Made by a program: the position numbers and the translations under genes. Positions 1 to 57,961 of a DNA stretch of 64,000 bases are shown piece by piece. This DNA comes from Pegea sp. RAD2-039 (taxonomy: Eukaryota; Chordata; Thaliacea; Salpida; Salpidae): contig JAQGEQ010000173.1 in assembly GCA_034620365.1 (NCBI GenBank), positions 35,399 through 99,398 on the forward strand. Reading direction: 5' to 3'. The notes beneath the pieces were generated by a model that was not told the DNA's origin, searched no databases, and was given only the letters and a program-made list of their open reading frames with translations. Within the stretch, counting starts at the first letter, position 1; each line of letters begins with the position of its first letter.

Positions 1-3000
1 AAATTAAGTTAAATACAAAGAGATTAGGGTCACGTGATTAACTGTCTGGTCGTTGATGTAGTTTTTTCATGTTTAAATTTATTCAATTTTAAAAATGTGA
101 ATCTTTAATATGGATCTAGTAGAGTTTGTTTAGATAGAAGATATTTTTAAACATCAAAATAAAAATTTAAATTAATTTTAAAAGTGAATATTTGAAATTA
201 ATTTTTTTTAAAAAGAATTTTATTATTTTATTTTTACAAATTTCTTATATCCACAACAAAATCAATTAATAATATTTTGATAAAATTCTAGATTTAATCC
301 ACAATTAACAACATTAATAAAAAAACTGTGCAAATATTTTAATAGCAAAAATTATTTTACAAACGATTAGTCAAGCAGTAAATACTCAACAAAATAATTA
401 ATATAATAAGCACAAAAATCTTTCAAATGTTAAAAGATTATTTTTAAAATCTACACGATTAGGCAGTTAAACTAAAATGATGACGTCACAAAATGATACA
501 AGAGGTCCCGCTGAGGTAGATACGATAGAGTAAATTATGCATAATTAAAAGATTAACAAATCTAAGATAATGATTCTTAATTTCCTGGTTTCTTGGAAGT
601 AATCTTTACTGTCAGCAAGTATTTAGAGACTTTGTTTAATTGGTGGTTATTTTGAATTAAAAATTCAACATTAAATACCTTTCACAGTTTTGTTTAATTC
701 CGTAGTAACAATTGTAAAATCTACAGATAATTTTTTTTCTTCTAAACCTTAAAAATATTGTTATCTTTATAACCATAAATTTTAATCAATATTTAAAAAG
801 TTTGATAATTATTATCAGTTAGCATTTTTTCATTTAATTATCTTTTCTTTTTGCTAAAATTATTTTACTTGTTTAAATCAAGTTAAAAAAATTAAAAATC
901 TTACAAAATGAAAATTGAAATATTCTTTTCAAAAGTTACAACTTTTAATCTAAACTCTACAACTTTCAAATATAATTTTAAAAATGATAATTTGTTTAAA
1001 AAAATTTGTTGGGTAACTTAATAAACATTTATAATATGCTTTTAAGCCAGGTGAAAAATATCTAGTAAGTAATCAATACTTTTCTTATAAAGTTGTAGTT
1101 TTAATTTTGATCTTACTAGTATTCTTGTTGAATGTCATGTTCGCTGCAAGTTATTATTATGAATTATTTAACTAAGCCTAACAATTTCTTTCAATATTTA
1201 TAGATTACATACAATACATTTGTATTTCAAATTCATACTTTGAGTAAATTTTTAGCTTTTAGCTTTTCTAAATAAATTTTAAGTGATTTTATAAACTCCT
1301 TTTTTTAAATGGAAATAGTTTTTTTTATCAAATAATTTAGATTTGTTTTATTTTTGTACACTAAAAGCATTTACTTTAGTTGTCATTAATGACCTTAAAT
1401 AGTTTGAATTAATTAAATAGAAATTAAATCAACTAAATTATATTTTAGTTGAAATTCTCATGAAGCTTTTCAAATGTACTAAGAGTCTTAAAAAGTAAAG
1501 AAATTTAATTTTTGTTTAAGAGTGGTCTGATCTTGACAAACTCATTATCAAAATTGATTTGTATTCAATGAATTATTCATTATTTCACAGTGATAAGTTT
1601 TTAAGTAATTCATCAGACTTAAAACAAAAATATGTTTATGTACTAAGGAAATATTTGTGAAAACATCTAAAACTTATTTTTAATAACTTTATGTAAATTT
1701 AATTTATTGTATACCTTAATTAACAAATATAAGCCTCTAAATATTTTAAAAAAGTTTTGTGAAAAAGTTATTGTTATTAGAGCCTAATAAAAGTTTCTTT
1801 TTTTAATACTGTAATAAATAATTTAAGCTGTAAGAAAAACTCATGTTTGCTTAATAAGCCTTTTAAAAAACATTTAATTAAAACAAAATTTACATGATAT
1901 AAAACTTAATGATTGTTAGTCTGTTTTTACAAATTGTTAAGCTTTAAATTTTAGTTGTTTAAAGTATTAAATTGAAATAACTTTAAGTAGTTGCTTTTGT
2001 AAAGTTTGAAATCAATATTCTAAAGAATCTCAACTCTATATGTTAGATAAGAAATAAGAGGTTTACTTTTTGATAAATGTAAATTTAATATAACAAGTAT
2101 GTGAACACTGCTTAATAAAATTATATGACTGTTATTTGCTAGTAGTGGTGAAAACAAACATTTATTTAAAATATATATTTTGTTAGAAGTAATAATATTC
2201 AGAAGGCAAACTAATTTTTAAAATAGATTTTAAGGTAATTTTTTTCTTAAGATAAGTATACTTTGAAGTTGATTGCCAGCTGCAAGGAAAATCTTTTAAC
2301 AAAGTTTTAAATTTATTTAATTTTATCTTTTCTAAATCAAAAAACATTTCCTTTAAATGACTTTAGTTAAAGTAATGATTTAAGGTTTTAATATTTTTTT
2401 ATCAAAAAATTATATATCAATTAATGAAACTAATTTTGTACCTTTAGTTAAAATAAATTCTACAAATTTTATTCTTATTTTAAAAGTTTAAACATAAATT
2501 CAAGCATTTTTGTGGAATTCTTTTCTATAAACTGTGTTTCTAACATGTTTATAGTCATGCAAAAATTTTTGAAATAATGGTTTACAAACAAGTAAAATTA
2601 AATGTACCTTGAGTTATCATCAATCATAATTTTTCCAGAGCAAGGTTGTACATTAAATTTATTCTTTTCAAAGATTCTATGTTCGCAGATATATCAAATA
2701 AATAATTCAATCAAAATAAAATATCTATTGATTTATTGATAAAATATCTTTTAGTTGCTGTAAAAACTTGAAGTAATAAATCTTTATCAAATGCAAAAGA
2801 TTAATTGTTTAAAATTAAATTAGAATTGAAAGAAATGTACTTTTATAAAAACTTAACCAGAAGATAAATACTTTTAAATAAATAATCGTTTTTTTATTTA
2901 ATCAAAAACAGTCTAATTAAGAGTTTAAAAGCTTTGTATTAATCTGTAAGTTTTCATACAAATATTATTTCGCTTTTCTATATCCATAAAATAAATTGCA

Positions 3001-6000
3001 AATCAAAAATGAATTAAACCGAAAATAAAATTTACAAATATTTTTATATTCTGATAGTTTATAAAAGCTTTTAAAACTTTTGTAAATAAATATATTTAAA
3101 GTAGTAATATTTAAGTGGTTAGTAGAAAATGAAAAACATATTTTTTTGATTAATAAAAACCTAAAAATTGTGTTTAAGCCACCAAAAAAGTTTTCAAATA
3201 AACATAAAAGTTTAAATATTAATTTATTTTTTACAAATTTTCTCTTTGTCGCCACTTAGCGGAGGTTATAGAATTTTCATCTTAAAATTGTTAACTTTTT
3301 CAAATAATTTATTGATTATCATTACATATTTATCTCTAATCGCTTGTTTTAGGTTTTTTGAATACAGTTTAGACGTGAAGACCTATTTTTGAGCGCAAAA
3401 ATATTTTAAGTAGACATTCTAAAATTTTTTGTAAAATCACGCAAGTATATTATTTAGAAAAATCAAAAACTCAATTTAAGTGCTTAAACTAAAAAGACAA
3501 TGAAACCATCAAAAAAATTGAGAGACAAAAAAAAGAAAGTTTTTGAGGATTTTAAAATTACAAATTTAAAAGAAACAACATTCAAAATCAAATTTATTTC
3601 AAAAATGATATTGTAACAAATGATGACGTCATCCTTACGTTACTAAACAAATAATTTATTTTAATTCAAATTTATAGCAGATGTGACGTCATAAGCAATG
3701 TTTGTATGGAAGTTATTAAAAAATTATGTTTTTGAAATTCTAAAAGTTTTGTTTTAGGTGAATTTTTAGGTATATTTTTTTAGATTATCATTAGAAAGAA
3801 GTTTTGAATTATATTTCAGAAATTTAATTTTATAAACCTAAATTTCCAGTTTACTAGCGTTTTTTTATTTTATTTTTTTTGTTAATTATCTTTACTGAAA
3901 ATATATATTTAAAAAATCTCTTTTGAAACACTGCTGAAATATTTTGAGAATACAAGATGATGAAAAAAAAGATCTTTTTTTTTAGATTCTTGTAAAATTA
4001 TTCAATAAAAAATTTGTTAGATTTAAACTTCAGAAAATCACTGTATAAAGTTCTACTAAATGAAGTTTTATGGAACATTTGGTTTTTAATAAGATTCCAT
4101 TAAATGTTTTTTGGAAGTAGATGTTTATTTTTCTTTGTTTCATAAAAAAACGATTAGTTTTGGTATAAGTTTATTCTAAAAGAGTTTTTGTTTCTTCTTT
4201 TTTTTAAGTAAATTTATAAATTTTTGCATATCATTTGCAAGTCTTAAAAAGTGGACTAAAACATATTTTGATAAATTTACAAAAGAAAGTCAAGAAAGTA
4301 ATTGATTAAAGTATCACATTTCAAAATTAAAACAAAGAAATTCAATATATATCTAATGAATATATTAACTTTTTATTTTATATAATAATATTTTTTATTT
4401 TATAAGTTTTTAGTATTGAAAAAAAAATAGTTCAGAAAAGTTTTATTTTTGTTTCCTATATTCAAATTTGTAGCATTACAAACAGTTTAAAGCTTGTTTA
4501 ATAAGTATCTTTTTTTAACAATTTTAAGTTTTAAATCATTTTAAACTGAAATCAGTTCTATTAACTCTTAACTCTATCTATCTTGATCTAAATATCTGAT
4601 TTTTATGCAGATGTATATCTTTGTTTCATTTTTTCCAACATATTTTTATTTTTTTTTTAAACTTTGAACTGTAAAACTGTACAGTATAAGATAACTTATT
4701 TATTAACTCTTTTTGTTAATTTACTTGTTGGGTATTTTATAGTTTTATTTACTTGATTAGGAACAGACGGCTAATGATGCTAGGGTCGATAGATCTTATA
4801 AACTTCTTTAAATAAGTTATATTTCTTTTTTTCTCATAGAGTCTACACCCTGTTTTTCATTTAATAGTTTTGATCTTTTTTTAGCTGTATTTTCCTATTC
4901 TGGTATATTCTGGTCTTTTACATTCTTTTATTTTTCAATATTAAATTATATATTCTTTTAATCAGTTCATTTAAACACTCTTCAAATACTTAAAATCTAA
5001 CATTTTGGTTTGCAATAAGCCAGGCTATCACAAAACACAAACGCTTGATGACTTCAAATACAAATTTTCAAATTGAGATTTTTGACAATTTGAAAACGAA
5101 TTGATTTAACCCACGTGACTTTACGTTTCATATAATTAACTCAATTCTTTATGAACTCAAGGAATTTATTTCTTCTACTTTTAGTTTTAAACATTGATGT
5201 GTACAACAGATGGTTTTACTAGATCAGATAAATTAAGAAGCATCAAAACTTTGGTTTTTATTCATTATTTAACTTTGAGCCAATTTTCCATTATTTTAAT
5301 CGTTTATTTCGGAATTTGCAGAATGAGTTTTTGTAAAAAAAGTGATTAAATTCGTAAAATTAGTTATACAACATTGCCTATAGCTCGTTTTATTCTATTA
5401 ACTTATGTTTGAAAACTGATAACTAATAAATTAGGTGGTAAATACTAACAGCTAATCTTTTAAGCATCTTAAAAAATAAAATTTATCTGTGGAAAGTTTT
5501 ATTTGACGAGGAGTTTTTACAGATTAAGGTGCAAGTTGATATTTAATATATATTTTATCTAAATTTTATTCTTTACGTTCGATAAAACTTATAATGATGT
5601 TAGACAAATATACTTTAATTAGTTTTAAGAGCTTTAAGCCCAGGAAATTCCGTGTATTTATTTTTATTATTTATTTATATTACGTAGAACAAACTTCTGA
5701 AAGTTACTCAGGGGAATTCAGATATCTGATCTTCTGATGTAATGACAGCTTATAATTACCTAATACTAAACGAGAATTTGTTTTTGACTTTGTGGTTTTA
5801 GTGATTAGTTTAAAAAAAGGCTTTAATGTTAAGTTTATTTTTTGAAGAAAGCAAATTTCTTTTGTGGATAAGATTAAAAATGTTTTTAAAAGATCAATTT
5901 ATTTAAAAAAAATTTTATTCTCATAAAACAAAAGCGATTAGTAAAAAGAAAAACGATTTTTTGATATTTAATACAGTTATTAAAAGCAGAAATTTTGGAA

Positions 6001-8046
6001 AAACTAATTAAATAATGTGGAATTATTAGTCAATAATTAAAAACATTTATAATTTATTAGAAAAAAAAAACTTTCAATTCATATCACTACACAAATAATA
6101 TCCTCAGTAATTTCTTAAATCGATATCCAAATTTTTTTGTATTGATTTTCAATTTTCTGTTTTTTATTGTTTTTCGAAAAAACTCAAAAAATATATTTCC
6201 GCTAAACGGCGCTAAAGAGTTCAATATTTACAAAAGCTGTCTTGACATGTAGTAAACTTAAAATTGTTTATTTGACTCCAGCATCCGGTTACTACATCTA
6301 CTCTTTATCTCTGTTTTAAGCTTTAATCATGTGATTGTAATGACGTTACACATTTTGGCTATTTTAAATGGTCAAGTGTTAACAGATTCACTATTGTACG
6401 TTTGCGCGTGCAATAAACACACACTTCAAGCTACGAATGCGGATATAAAACCAAAAAATTTTATCAAAACTTTTTTAGGTGTAAAACGCATTTTATTCAA
6501 TAATTACAGCTTTGAAATTGGAAACATGTATTATTAATGACGTCTTCTTGTTTGAATACGCAAAAAATGATGGTAACACTAATTTTTAAATTCTAAAGTT
6601 TTTAAGAAACAGAAATTGTTAGATTATACTTTGATTCGATTAATGTAAAAAAAATCGATTGAGGAAAAAAAGTTTTGTTGTTACTTTTAAAGAATAATCA
6701 TAAAAATCCAACTTAAAAAGCTAGTTGTGTTGTCAAGATTTTTTTTCTAATTTTTCTAATTTTTTTTTTATTTTAATTTATTTGTTACTTAATCTGTTTT
6801 TTGTTTTTTCTATCATTTCATTTTTAAAAAAGTTAAACAACTTTACTTTGAGTTAGTTAATTATTGTTTATTCGTGTTTATTTTGAGCTTACTAATGTTA
6901 TTACTAATAACAAAATTAATTCTTTTTTTAATATTTCATATTTATAATAAAGTTATTTTATATCTAGTTCTGTTTTTAAGAAGTTATTAAATGTTTTAAT
7001 TTCAATTGTAAAAACCATGTTCAGAAACGTAATAGTATAATATTTATAAATATAAATATTTAAATAATTTATTTAATTATTATTATATCTTTTAAAAGGC
7101 TTGCTAAGAAATTCTTGCCAGATTAGTTCAATTTTAATTATTTACAGAAAAAACCATATAAAATTATTCTTACATCATAAATTTTTAATAATTTTTCTGT
7201 ATGAGTCAATTGTATTTATGTTTCCAAATAATTATTATCTAATCATATCATGTTTAGTTTTTCCTAATCAATAATTTAAACTCATTATTAATCTAATTAA
7301 CTAAATGATTATCAAAATGCAAAGCCAAAAAGACAAATATTTAGAAAATACAGTATTTATAAATGCCCTAAAGGAATTTAGCCACAAGTACAGGGCTTCT
7401 AAACAACAACAAAAAACAGATAAAAATCACTAAATACGTTTTGATTACATCAAATTTGTTGTAATAACTTTTTGATTGAAAAATTTTAAAAAAGTTATTG
7501 AAAATTGATACAAATTCAATTTTATTATTTTTTCATTAATTGTGTTTCAAAACCTTTTTTTTTAAATATAGTGTACAAGTTTTCTTAAATTTGTAGATTA
7601 ACTTAAATAAGTTTGTTTATTTGTTAATTTATACTTTTGATAAATTTTTGATTTAATTTATTGCATGTCAAAACTAAAATAGTTTTTTATCAATGATCTT
7701 TTTATACATTTTAGTAAATCAATTAATCAAAAAAAAAACCGTTCACGAACAATATAAAAAAAAATTTAAAATATTTATTATTTGATGTAAGAAAGCTTCA
7801 GCTTAAAAAAAATAATTTAAAAATTCAGAAGAAAAAAAATCATTTTTTTATCTCAATTAGATGAAGCCTAATTTAGGAAAAGCTTTATGAAATGCAAAAA
7901 TAATAAATTAAGAAAATTAAATTTTTCTAGAAACCTCTAGTATTTCGAGAAAATTATTTTTTAGTAACTCTTGTTCATTAATTGTTTTTAATTTGATTTT
8001 TGAGTTTTTCTTAATTAAATCTGGTTGCTTGGTAACCGACGTAATA
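1..8046. other. AT-rich 5' flank, no gene supported
   Basis: No ORF with coding character on either strand. Holds TGACGTCA at 481, 3624 and 3684, CACGTG at 31 and 5112, a CTCF-like 16-mer at 6199, and a less AT-rich patch at about 6240-6450 that could be regulatory or 5' UTR. Confidence 0.55.
6199..6214 (+). promoter_or_regulatory. CTCF-like motif 1
   Basis: CCGCTAAACGGCGCTA, 15 of 16 bases equal to the motif at 18942; resembles the animal CTCF core (CC-CTAG--GGCGC). Function inferred. Confidence 0.4.
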
Positions 8047-51847
<43,801 letters not shown>

Positions 51848-54800
51848 TTAGAAAATGTATTTTTACTCTTTTTGGTCTTTTGCCTTCTACAAGCATTGCA
51901 TTTGGTTAGTGCCTAACCAACTTTTAACTAGCTTGATTGTCTTTTAGTGTTTCCAATTAATTTTTAAAACTTTGTCACTTGCATTATTTGCTTGTTTGCT
52001 CTGTGAAAATGTATGCTTAATGTTGTAGGTTTTCTTTTCTTTCTTCTCTTTTTTTGATATATCTATTTTGTTTTTTACGGTCGCTTTGGTTGGAGTAAAT
52101 CAGATTTCGACCTATTTTGGCTTTTTTACTTTTTGGAGTCATCGTGAAATTTTGAAAGTTTAAAATTTGAAATTTGAGTTTTTAGGAATCTTTTAAAATC
52201 TATAAAAACTTTTAGAAAGATTTTAGACTACGAAATTATTCAAATATTTTTTAATTTTGATGTTTTAAAAACCGATCAATCTTCTCTCTCTAATTTTTTC
52301 CATTATTTACAAAAAAAATCTTTTAAAATTTTTGAAAAATCATTTTGAACAGATTTCAAATATTAAAAAAATTGAAAGATTATTTTCTTTAAATACAAAA
52401 CTTTTTAATAAAAAAAGTATTTAAAGTTTTTAAAGTTTTGACAAGCTTATTGAAAAGCATATTTTTAATATTAGTCAAATTGCTTGTTTCAAGATCTCGA
52501 TAATTTATCAATCTCTAAAATAAATAGTTGTTAGTTAAATCAAACTTCTAGATGAAGATGAAAAAATCTTTAAGGTTCAACTCATTGAGGATCTACTCAT
52601 GATCTTTCTGTTCTTATTGTTTTTTGTTTGTTAGAAGAGCTGCATAATCTGTCATGACTGCGTTGGATAAAACACTAATAATGATGATAGTAAATAAAAG
52701 TTTAGAAGAATTAATATTTATTTTATTTATTTATTTCAATAAACGCAAAGCAAGGTGCCTGAAGAGAGCACCTCTCGCTGACACACATTCTCATAAATTT
52801 AATTTTGTGAATAAAAACAGTGTTTCCAAACAATTTCTCACAAATTTAAGATGTCAAAAATTCTAGCCAAAAATTAAACTTTAAATTTACCAACATCTTT
52901 TTCTAGAATTTTAAAATTCTAATTTTCAAAGCATAAAAAATAACTTTAAAAAGCAAATTTATAAATTTTAGAAAACAAATTTAGAAATAATTTTTGGGAA
53001 ACACTTTTTTGTAACTTTTAAAATGACAAAGGATACCTGAAGAGAGCACCTCTAACTAAAACACATTCTCACAAATAACATCTATTAAGTTAGAAATATA
53101 GAAAGCAAAAGATGTAACACATGGCATTTCAGTAGTCCTCAAAGCATATAACAGTGAACAATTACATGGAATGTTAATAATATAAAAAATCACAGTTTAG
53201 AAACGACAATGTTGGAAAAGTTATAACGATTCAACTTCTGCTTGAACAACGCGAATGATTCTGATATGATAATGTCTGATGGTAGCTGGTTTCATGTACT
53301 AATTGTTCGGTATGAGAAAAAATTTGCTCTGATTAACGTACCTGGTGATATGGGCTTTTAAACTAATGATTTAATTTCCTTAAAAATATTTTCTTTTATT
53401 TTGAAGTATTGTATAGAAAACCCTTTTTATATCTGTAAATGAAAGAGAAGAACTTTGAGTTCCAAGATCTATTTGGATTCAAATATTTGTTGAAAAATAA
53501 GTCTTGTTATCTTCATAATAGAAACTGTTTGTTGTCAATATTTTTGTCTTCATCCAATTTTTTTTGTGGAAATTTTTAAGTGATTTTTATGAATATTTAA
53601 AGTCAACATTTTCTAATTTGTTTTTTGAATTTTGTGAAAACATATTTTTAAATTGAAAATTTTTCTATGATTTTAAGTAATAAGAATCTATTTAAATTTA
53701 TATTTCAAAAGATTACAAAACTGTTTTTAGAAATAATTTAGTTAAAAACCTATTAAGTAATGTATTATAAGATTAAGAAGTAATTAGATAATGATTTGTT
53801 GTAAGTTCTTTAACCAGAAGTTTTCTTGCTAAATCTGTGGCTGGAATATAATCAAAATATATTTATGTAAAGATTGCAACCTTTAACCACCAACATACAA
53901 AATCTCTCAATAAACGTCAAAGACACTACTCATAAACTTTTAGTTTTACAAAACAAGTTTTACAGACACTAACTTGAAAACTTTTTTTTGAATGGTCACC
54001 TCTTAGCTTTAAAAGCTTTTTATTTTGCAACTAAATATAAGATAGGTCTTAGAGAGCAAAGAGTCTTTGAGGGCAAAGAGATGACCAAAAGGTCTTTGGT
54101 ATCATATTTTAAGATTAATTCAGAAAAAATACATATATTGTAGAAGTAAAGATAAATTAAAACCAAAATCTTGAAAAAATAGAAGAAGAAAGTTAGGAAA
54201 CCGGTTGTCATATTTCACTTGTTACAGAAACTACTTAAATCTTTAACAAAATTTCAAAACATAAAAGAGATGTTGATGTAGAGATGCAATCGGGGAGGAA
54301 TTCCAAACCCTAGTTAGCTTTTTAAGAAGATGTTACTCTACTGGGTCTTATTAAAGTTGTTAAGAAGTTTAATTTTGAATGAAGAGCTTTTGAAGACATA
54401 TGTATCTGATAATTTCATATTTTATCTGTTGTTTTTTTGTAAAAATATTTGAGCAATTTAATTAAAACAAACTTAAATAAAGTTTTGTTATCCTTAAACG
54501 TTGACAAAATTATTTTTTTTAATCTTTAAATACAAATATATAAATTTGTGAGTATTTAAGAAGTCTAACAAAATATAAAAGTCTAAAATTATATTTTCAA
54601 AAAAAATTTTTAACATTACATTTTATTTCAATTTACAAATGATGAAATCTATTTTTAAAACAAACTTGTAATCAAACCTTAAAAATAATAAAATCTTTAA
54701 CTGAATGTAAATAACAGAACATTTTTATCTTAAAATTATTGTAAGGTTTGTGAAAATTTTTAATGAACATTTTAATAAAATAATATTTAATTCAATTACA

Positions 54801-55972
54801 GTTTTTAGCAAAAAATGTTACAAATTTTTACAAAAAAAGTGGTTTTGATATCTAATTTAGTACAGAAAAATCTGTATAATCTAATTATTCATTTATAACA
54901 AAAACTCTAAAGTCGAAAAAAATGAATTTACCTAAAAATCTTTATCTAATTATTATGAATTTTGATTAGATTTTAATAACAGAATAAATATATATTTCTT
55001 ATTTGATTAAAACTATTTCTGACAATTTATAATTATATAGATTCTAGAGTTTTTATTCTAACTTTTATTCTAAAAGATTATAATTTAGATTTAATAACTC
55101 TCAAGTCATATTTAAAAAATAGTTTATTTAATTGAAGTAATTAATTTACTTTTTTTACTTAATTTGAATTTCACAAAATTTTTATTACAAATTTTTGCAA
55201 AAAGTTAAATTAAATTTCTGAAATAAATTTCTTTAAATTTTTATTTAAATTAAAACAATAAAAGCTTTTTTACATATTAAAATGTTTTTAAAAATTTTTT
55301 ATAGTCGATACAAAAAACAATTTTAAGATATTTATTTCCAGTTTTTAAACCTCTAAACTTTTTAGTTATTTATATATTTAGTTATGAAAAAAAAAATCTT
55401 TAATTTTTTTATTAGCTCAGTTAATTGTCTTGAAATATTTAATAATAAAAAATTTGTGAAAAATATTAATATTATTAAATCATTACAAAAATATTTTCTT
55501 ATTTCATAAATAAACTTTAAAAATAAATATTAAAATTACATAATTGTATACCAGATACTATAAAACTACAAACTATTTAACTTTTTCAAATTGTTTTTTT
55601 TTGTTTTTGTGAGGTTTTATTTATTACATTATTAGATCAAAAATTATTTTATAAACAAAATTAGATATATAATATACTTATAATATAGTTTATAAATAAT
55701 CTAAATATTATTTAAAAAATTAACTTGAGTCAAAACTATTATTTATTATTAAAACCTTTTATTAATATTTTATTTAACTTAGAAAACTTTATCTAAAAAA
55801 ACAAGTTTGAAACATAAGGTACTGAAGAATTAATACCGAATTAAAATTTTATTTTATCTAACTTTTTTATCAGTTTAAAATATTCTATATATAATCTTGT
55901 GAACAAAAATATATATAATAATTCTAAAAATTTTTTTTAGTTTTTTAAAAGTCAAAACCGTAAAAGTCCAAA
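51848..55972. other. Spacer after Cav2
   Basis: The first few hundred bases are likely 3' UTR. Holds the dispersed element at 52725-53125. The rest is AT-rich with no ORF or RNA gene I can support on either strand. Confidence 0.6.
52725..53125 (+). repeat. Dispersed element, locus 2 (two hairpin cores)
   Basis: Same layout as locus 1: CAATAAACGCAAAGCAAGG, core GGTGCCTGAAGAGAGCACC near 52754, a similar spacer, then a decayed core (GGATACCTGAAGAGAGCACC) near 53031. It continues into ACATCTATTAAGTTAGAAAT and GATGTAACACATG, sequence shared with locus 3. Confidence 0.85.
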
Positions 55973-56500
55973 ATGGTTCTTTTTAGTGACTACTTGCCAG
56001 AATATCTCACATTTCAAAAACAAGTTGCAAAAATAAAACTGCCGGAAAAAGATGTTAGATTAATAAATCGTTTACTTAATAGATTAAAACGAGATATACA
56101 ATTCGAGTTATATACAATGTTTAATAATTATTTATTTTCCAAAAGGATCCAAGATGAGTTTAAGAAGACGGACAAAAAGGTCTTAAAAAAATTCCATCAG
56201 GAGATCTTTGATGAACTCCTTGTACCTTTATTGTATCAACAAGAACTTGCGTTTCGTAACGCTGAACAAATCAGACGTGGTAGAACAGGAGAAAAGAAAC
56301 AAGAGATAGAAGTAGCTCCAACAGAAGATCAGATGAAAGAGATGCTTCTTCCAGTTGATGAAGAGAAGAAGACATGTGATTTTTGTGAGGAGGTCTTTGA
56401 GGAGTTGATCAATTTGGTTTGTGGACACAATCTTGATCTGCAGTGTGGCAGGGAGTGCTTAACTGTTTCAAAATGTCCAATTTGTGAAATGCATATTTAA
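55973..56500 (+). CDS. Small RING-like zinc-finger protein, single exon
   Basis: 175 aa. Start chosen because a TAA stands in frame 12 bases upstream and the context is AAAATGG. The N-terminal two thirds are a charged, probably helical stretch (RLINRLLNRLKRDIQFELYT) of unknown kind. The C-terminus (about 134-173) has C-x2-C, 11 residues, CGH, then LQCGREC and CPIC, a RING-type cross-brace, so a ubiquitin E3 role is possible. The H-to-C gap (NLDLQ) and C-x3-C are longer than in standard RING-HC fingers. Two overlapping AATAAA lie at 56608-56617. Homology is not identified. Confidence 0.85.
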   Translation: MVLFSDYLPEYLTFQKQVAKIKLPEKDVRLINRLLNRLKRDIQFELYTMFNNYLFSKRIQDEFKKTDKKVLKKFHQEIFDELLVPLLYQQELAFRNAEQIRRGRTGEKKQEIEVAPTEDQMKEMLLPVDEEKKTCDFCEEVFEELINLVCGHNLDLQCGRECLTVSKCPICEMHI

Positions 56501-56607
56501 AAACTCTTCTTTTATCGATCCAAAAGAACCAGCCTGTGTCTTCTCATCTCTTCTTTAGTTTTTATCATTTTTAGTTTATCTATTTTTTAATATTCTGTTT
56601 ATAATAT

Positions 56608-56617
56608 AATAAATAAA
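56608..56617 (+). promoter_or_regulatory. Polyadenylation signals of the RING-like gene
   Basis: Two overlapping AATAAA hexamers about 110 bases after the stop codon. Confidence 0.7.
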
Positions 56618-57819
56618 CTTGATTAAATTATAATGAATGAATTATTAAATTATTTATATTTCTTATTTCAATTAAACATTAAATTTAAATATTTTTACAG
56701 AAAAGTAAAATTTAAACTTCATTATTTTAAATGTAGAACCAAATATAATTAAATATCAAATAACAAATTGAATTAAAAAAAAATAAAAGAATATCTAAAT
56801 AATAAATCTAACTTTTTATTTTCAATATGAAAGGATTTTGTGATAATTTAAACATTCAAGAATAATTAAATTCTAAATTTTGTTAGTTTTTATCTTAAGC
56901 TAGTAAAAAATGTATATCTTTTATCAAAACTTTTTAGTTTGAACTAAAAGACTCAAAACTTATAAAAATTAGAGACTCATTTACTAAACTAAATTTGTTG
57001 TCAATTTTAATAAATTTTCATAAATATTTTGAGTACTCTTGAAAATATAAAAGGTTTTAAACTACTTAATAAGATGTTAAGCTTTTGATCATAAATCAGA
57101 AAAGAAGTCTTGAAGACAGCAAAATATTTTTTTGAATTAAGAGTATTACTTTAGTAAAAAATATTATGGAAGTTTTATTTTAGGTCGATTATAGATTTAT
57201 TTGTTATTTTATAAAAAAAGCTTCAGATTTTGATAAAGACAAACTTACATCTTGATTCAGGGAACAAATATTGTTTAGTAAATTTACATAATAGCTTTTG
57301 AAATATCTTTTCATTTCAATAGAGTTACTAAATAATAAAACTAACAAGTTTATTTCTTTAGATTTTTTATAATGAAATATTTTAATGGATAATCTACAGT
57401 ATTATGACGTCAATGTTCTTTTTAACGATTTAAAAAAGATTACTCGGAAAGATTTAATTATTTCGTAATTTGATTTTAAGTTTAACTTTGTAAACTTTGA
57501 AAAAGTTTATTCAAGTCTTTTTAGTGTGTCTGGTAACTGCTAGAAAATTTATTAGATAAAATATGCTTAATAATTAATAATAATTATGTAATAATTTACT
57601 GTATAATATATACTAAAAGTAGTAATTTAAATTTTATTAATTTTAATTCATAGTATCTTTAAAATAAATAAACATTAATTTAGTTGTATAAAATGTTTTG
57701 TTTTAATTGTTATTTATATAATATTTAAAACTAATTAACTACCTTAAATAAATTTATAATTATTATGTTTATATTTATTATAGTTTTTAATCTAAGTTTG
57801 TAATAGAAAAAAACAATTC
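56618..57819. other. Spacer between RING-like and vWA genes
   Basis: 1.2 kb, AT-rich, with one TGACGTCA at 57405 about 415 bp before the next start codon; nothing else supported. Confidence 0.6.
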
Positions 57820-57961
57820 ATGAAAATTGTGATAATTTTCATAATTTTTTTTTCTTTTGTCAATTGCTCTTCAGAAGATGACGTCACAGATCTTGCGTAT
57901 GTCTCAGGGTCTTTTGGTAACCTCGTAGTAAGAAGATGTATAGAAATAATTGAGACACAAA
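57820..57961 (+). CDS. vWA gene exon 1, signal peptide
   Basis: Start ATG followed by a hydrophobic run and NCSS, a plausible signal-peptidase site. Carries TGACGTCA (57879). Ends phase 1 at GTAAAT. Confidence 0.82.

Noticed and set aside
2965-3255. 96-codon ORF on the minus strand
   Set aside because: Composition is only Lys/Phe/Asn/Ile/Leu as in random AT-rich DNA; no motif, splice context or neighbour supports it.
6331-6537. 68-codon ORF on the plus strand in a less AT-rich patch
   Set aside because: No recognisable domain and no phase-compatible donor to exon 2 found; kept only as possible regulatory or 5' UTR sequence.
53130-53360. Possible coding remnant after element locus 2
   Set aside because: All frames contain stops within short distances and no protein motif is visible.
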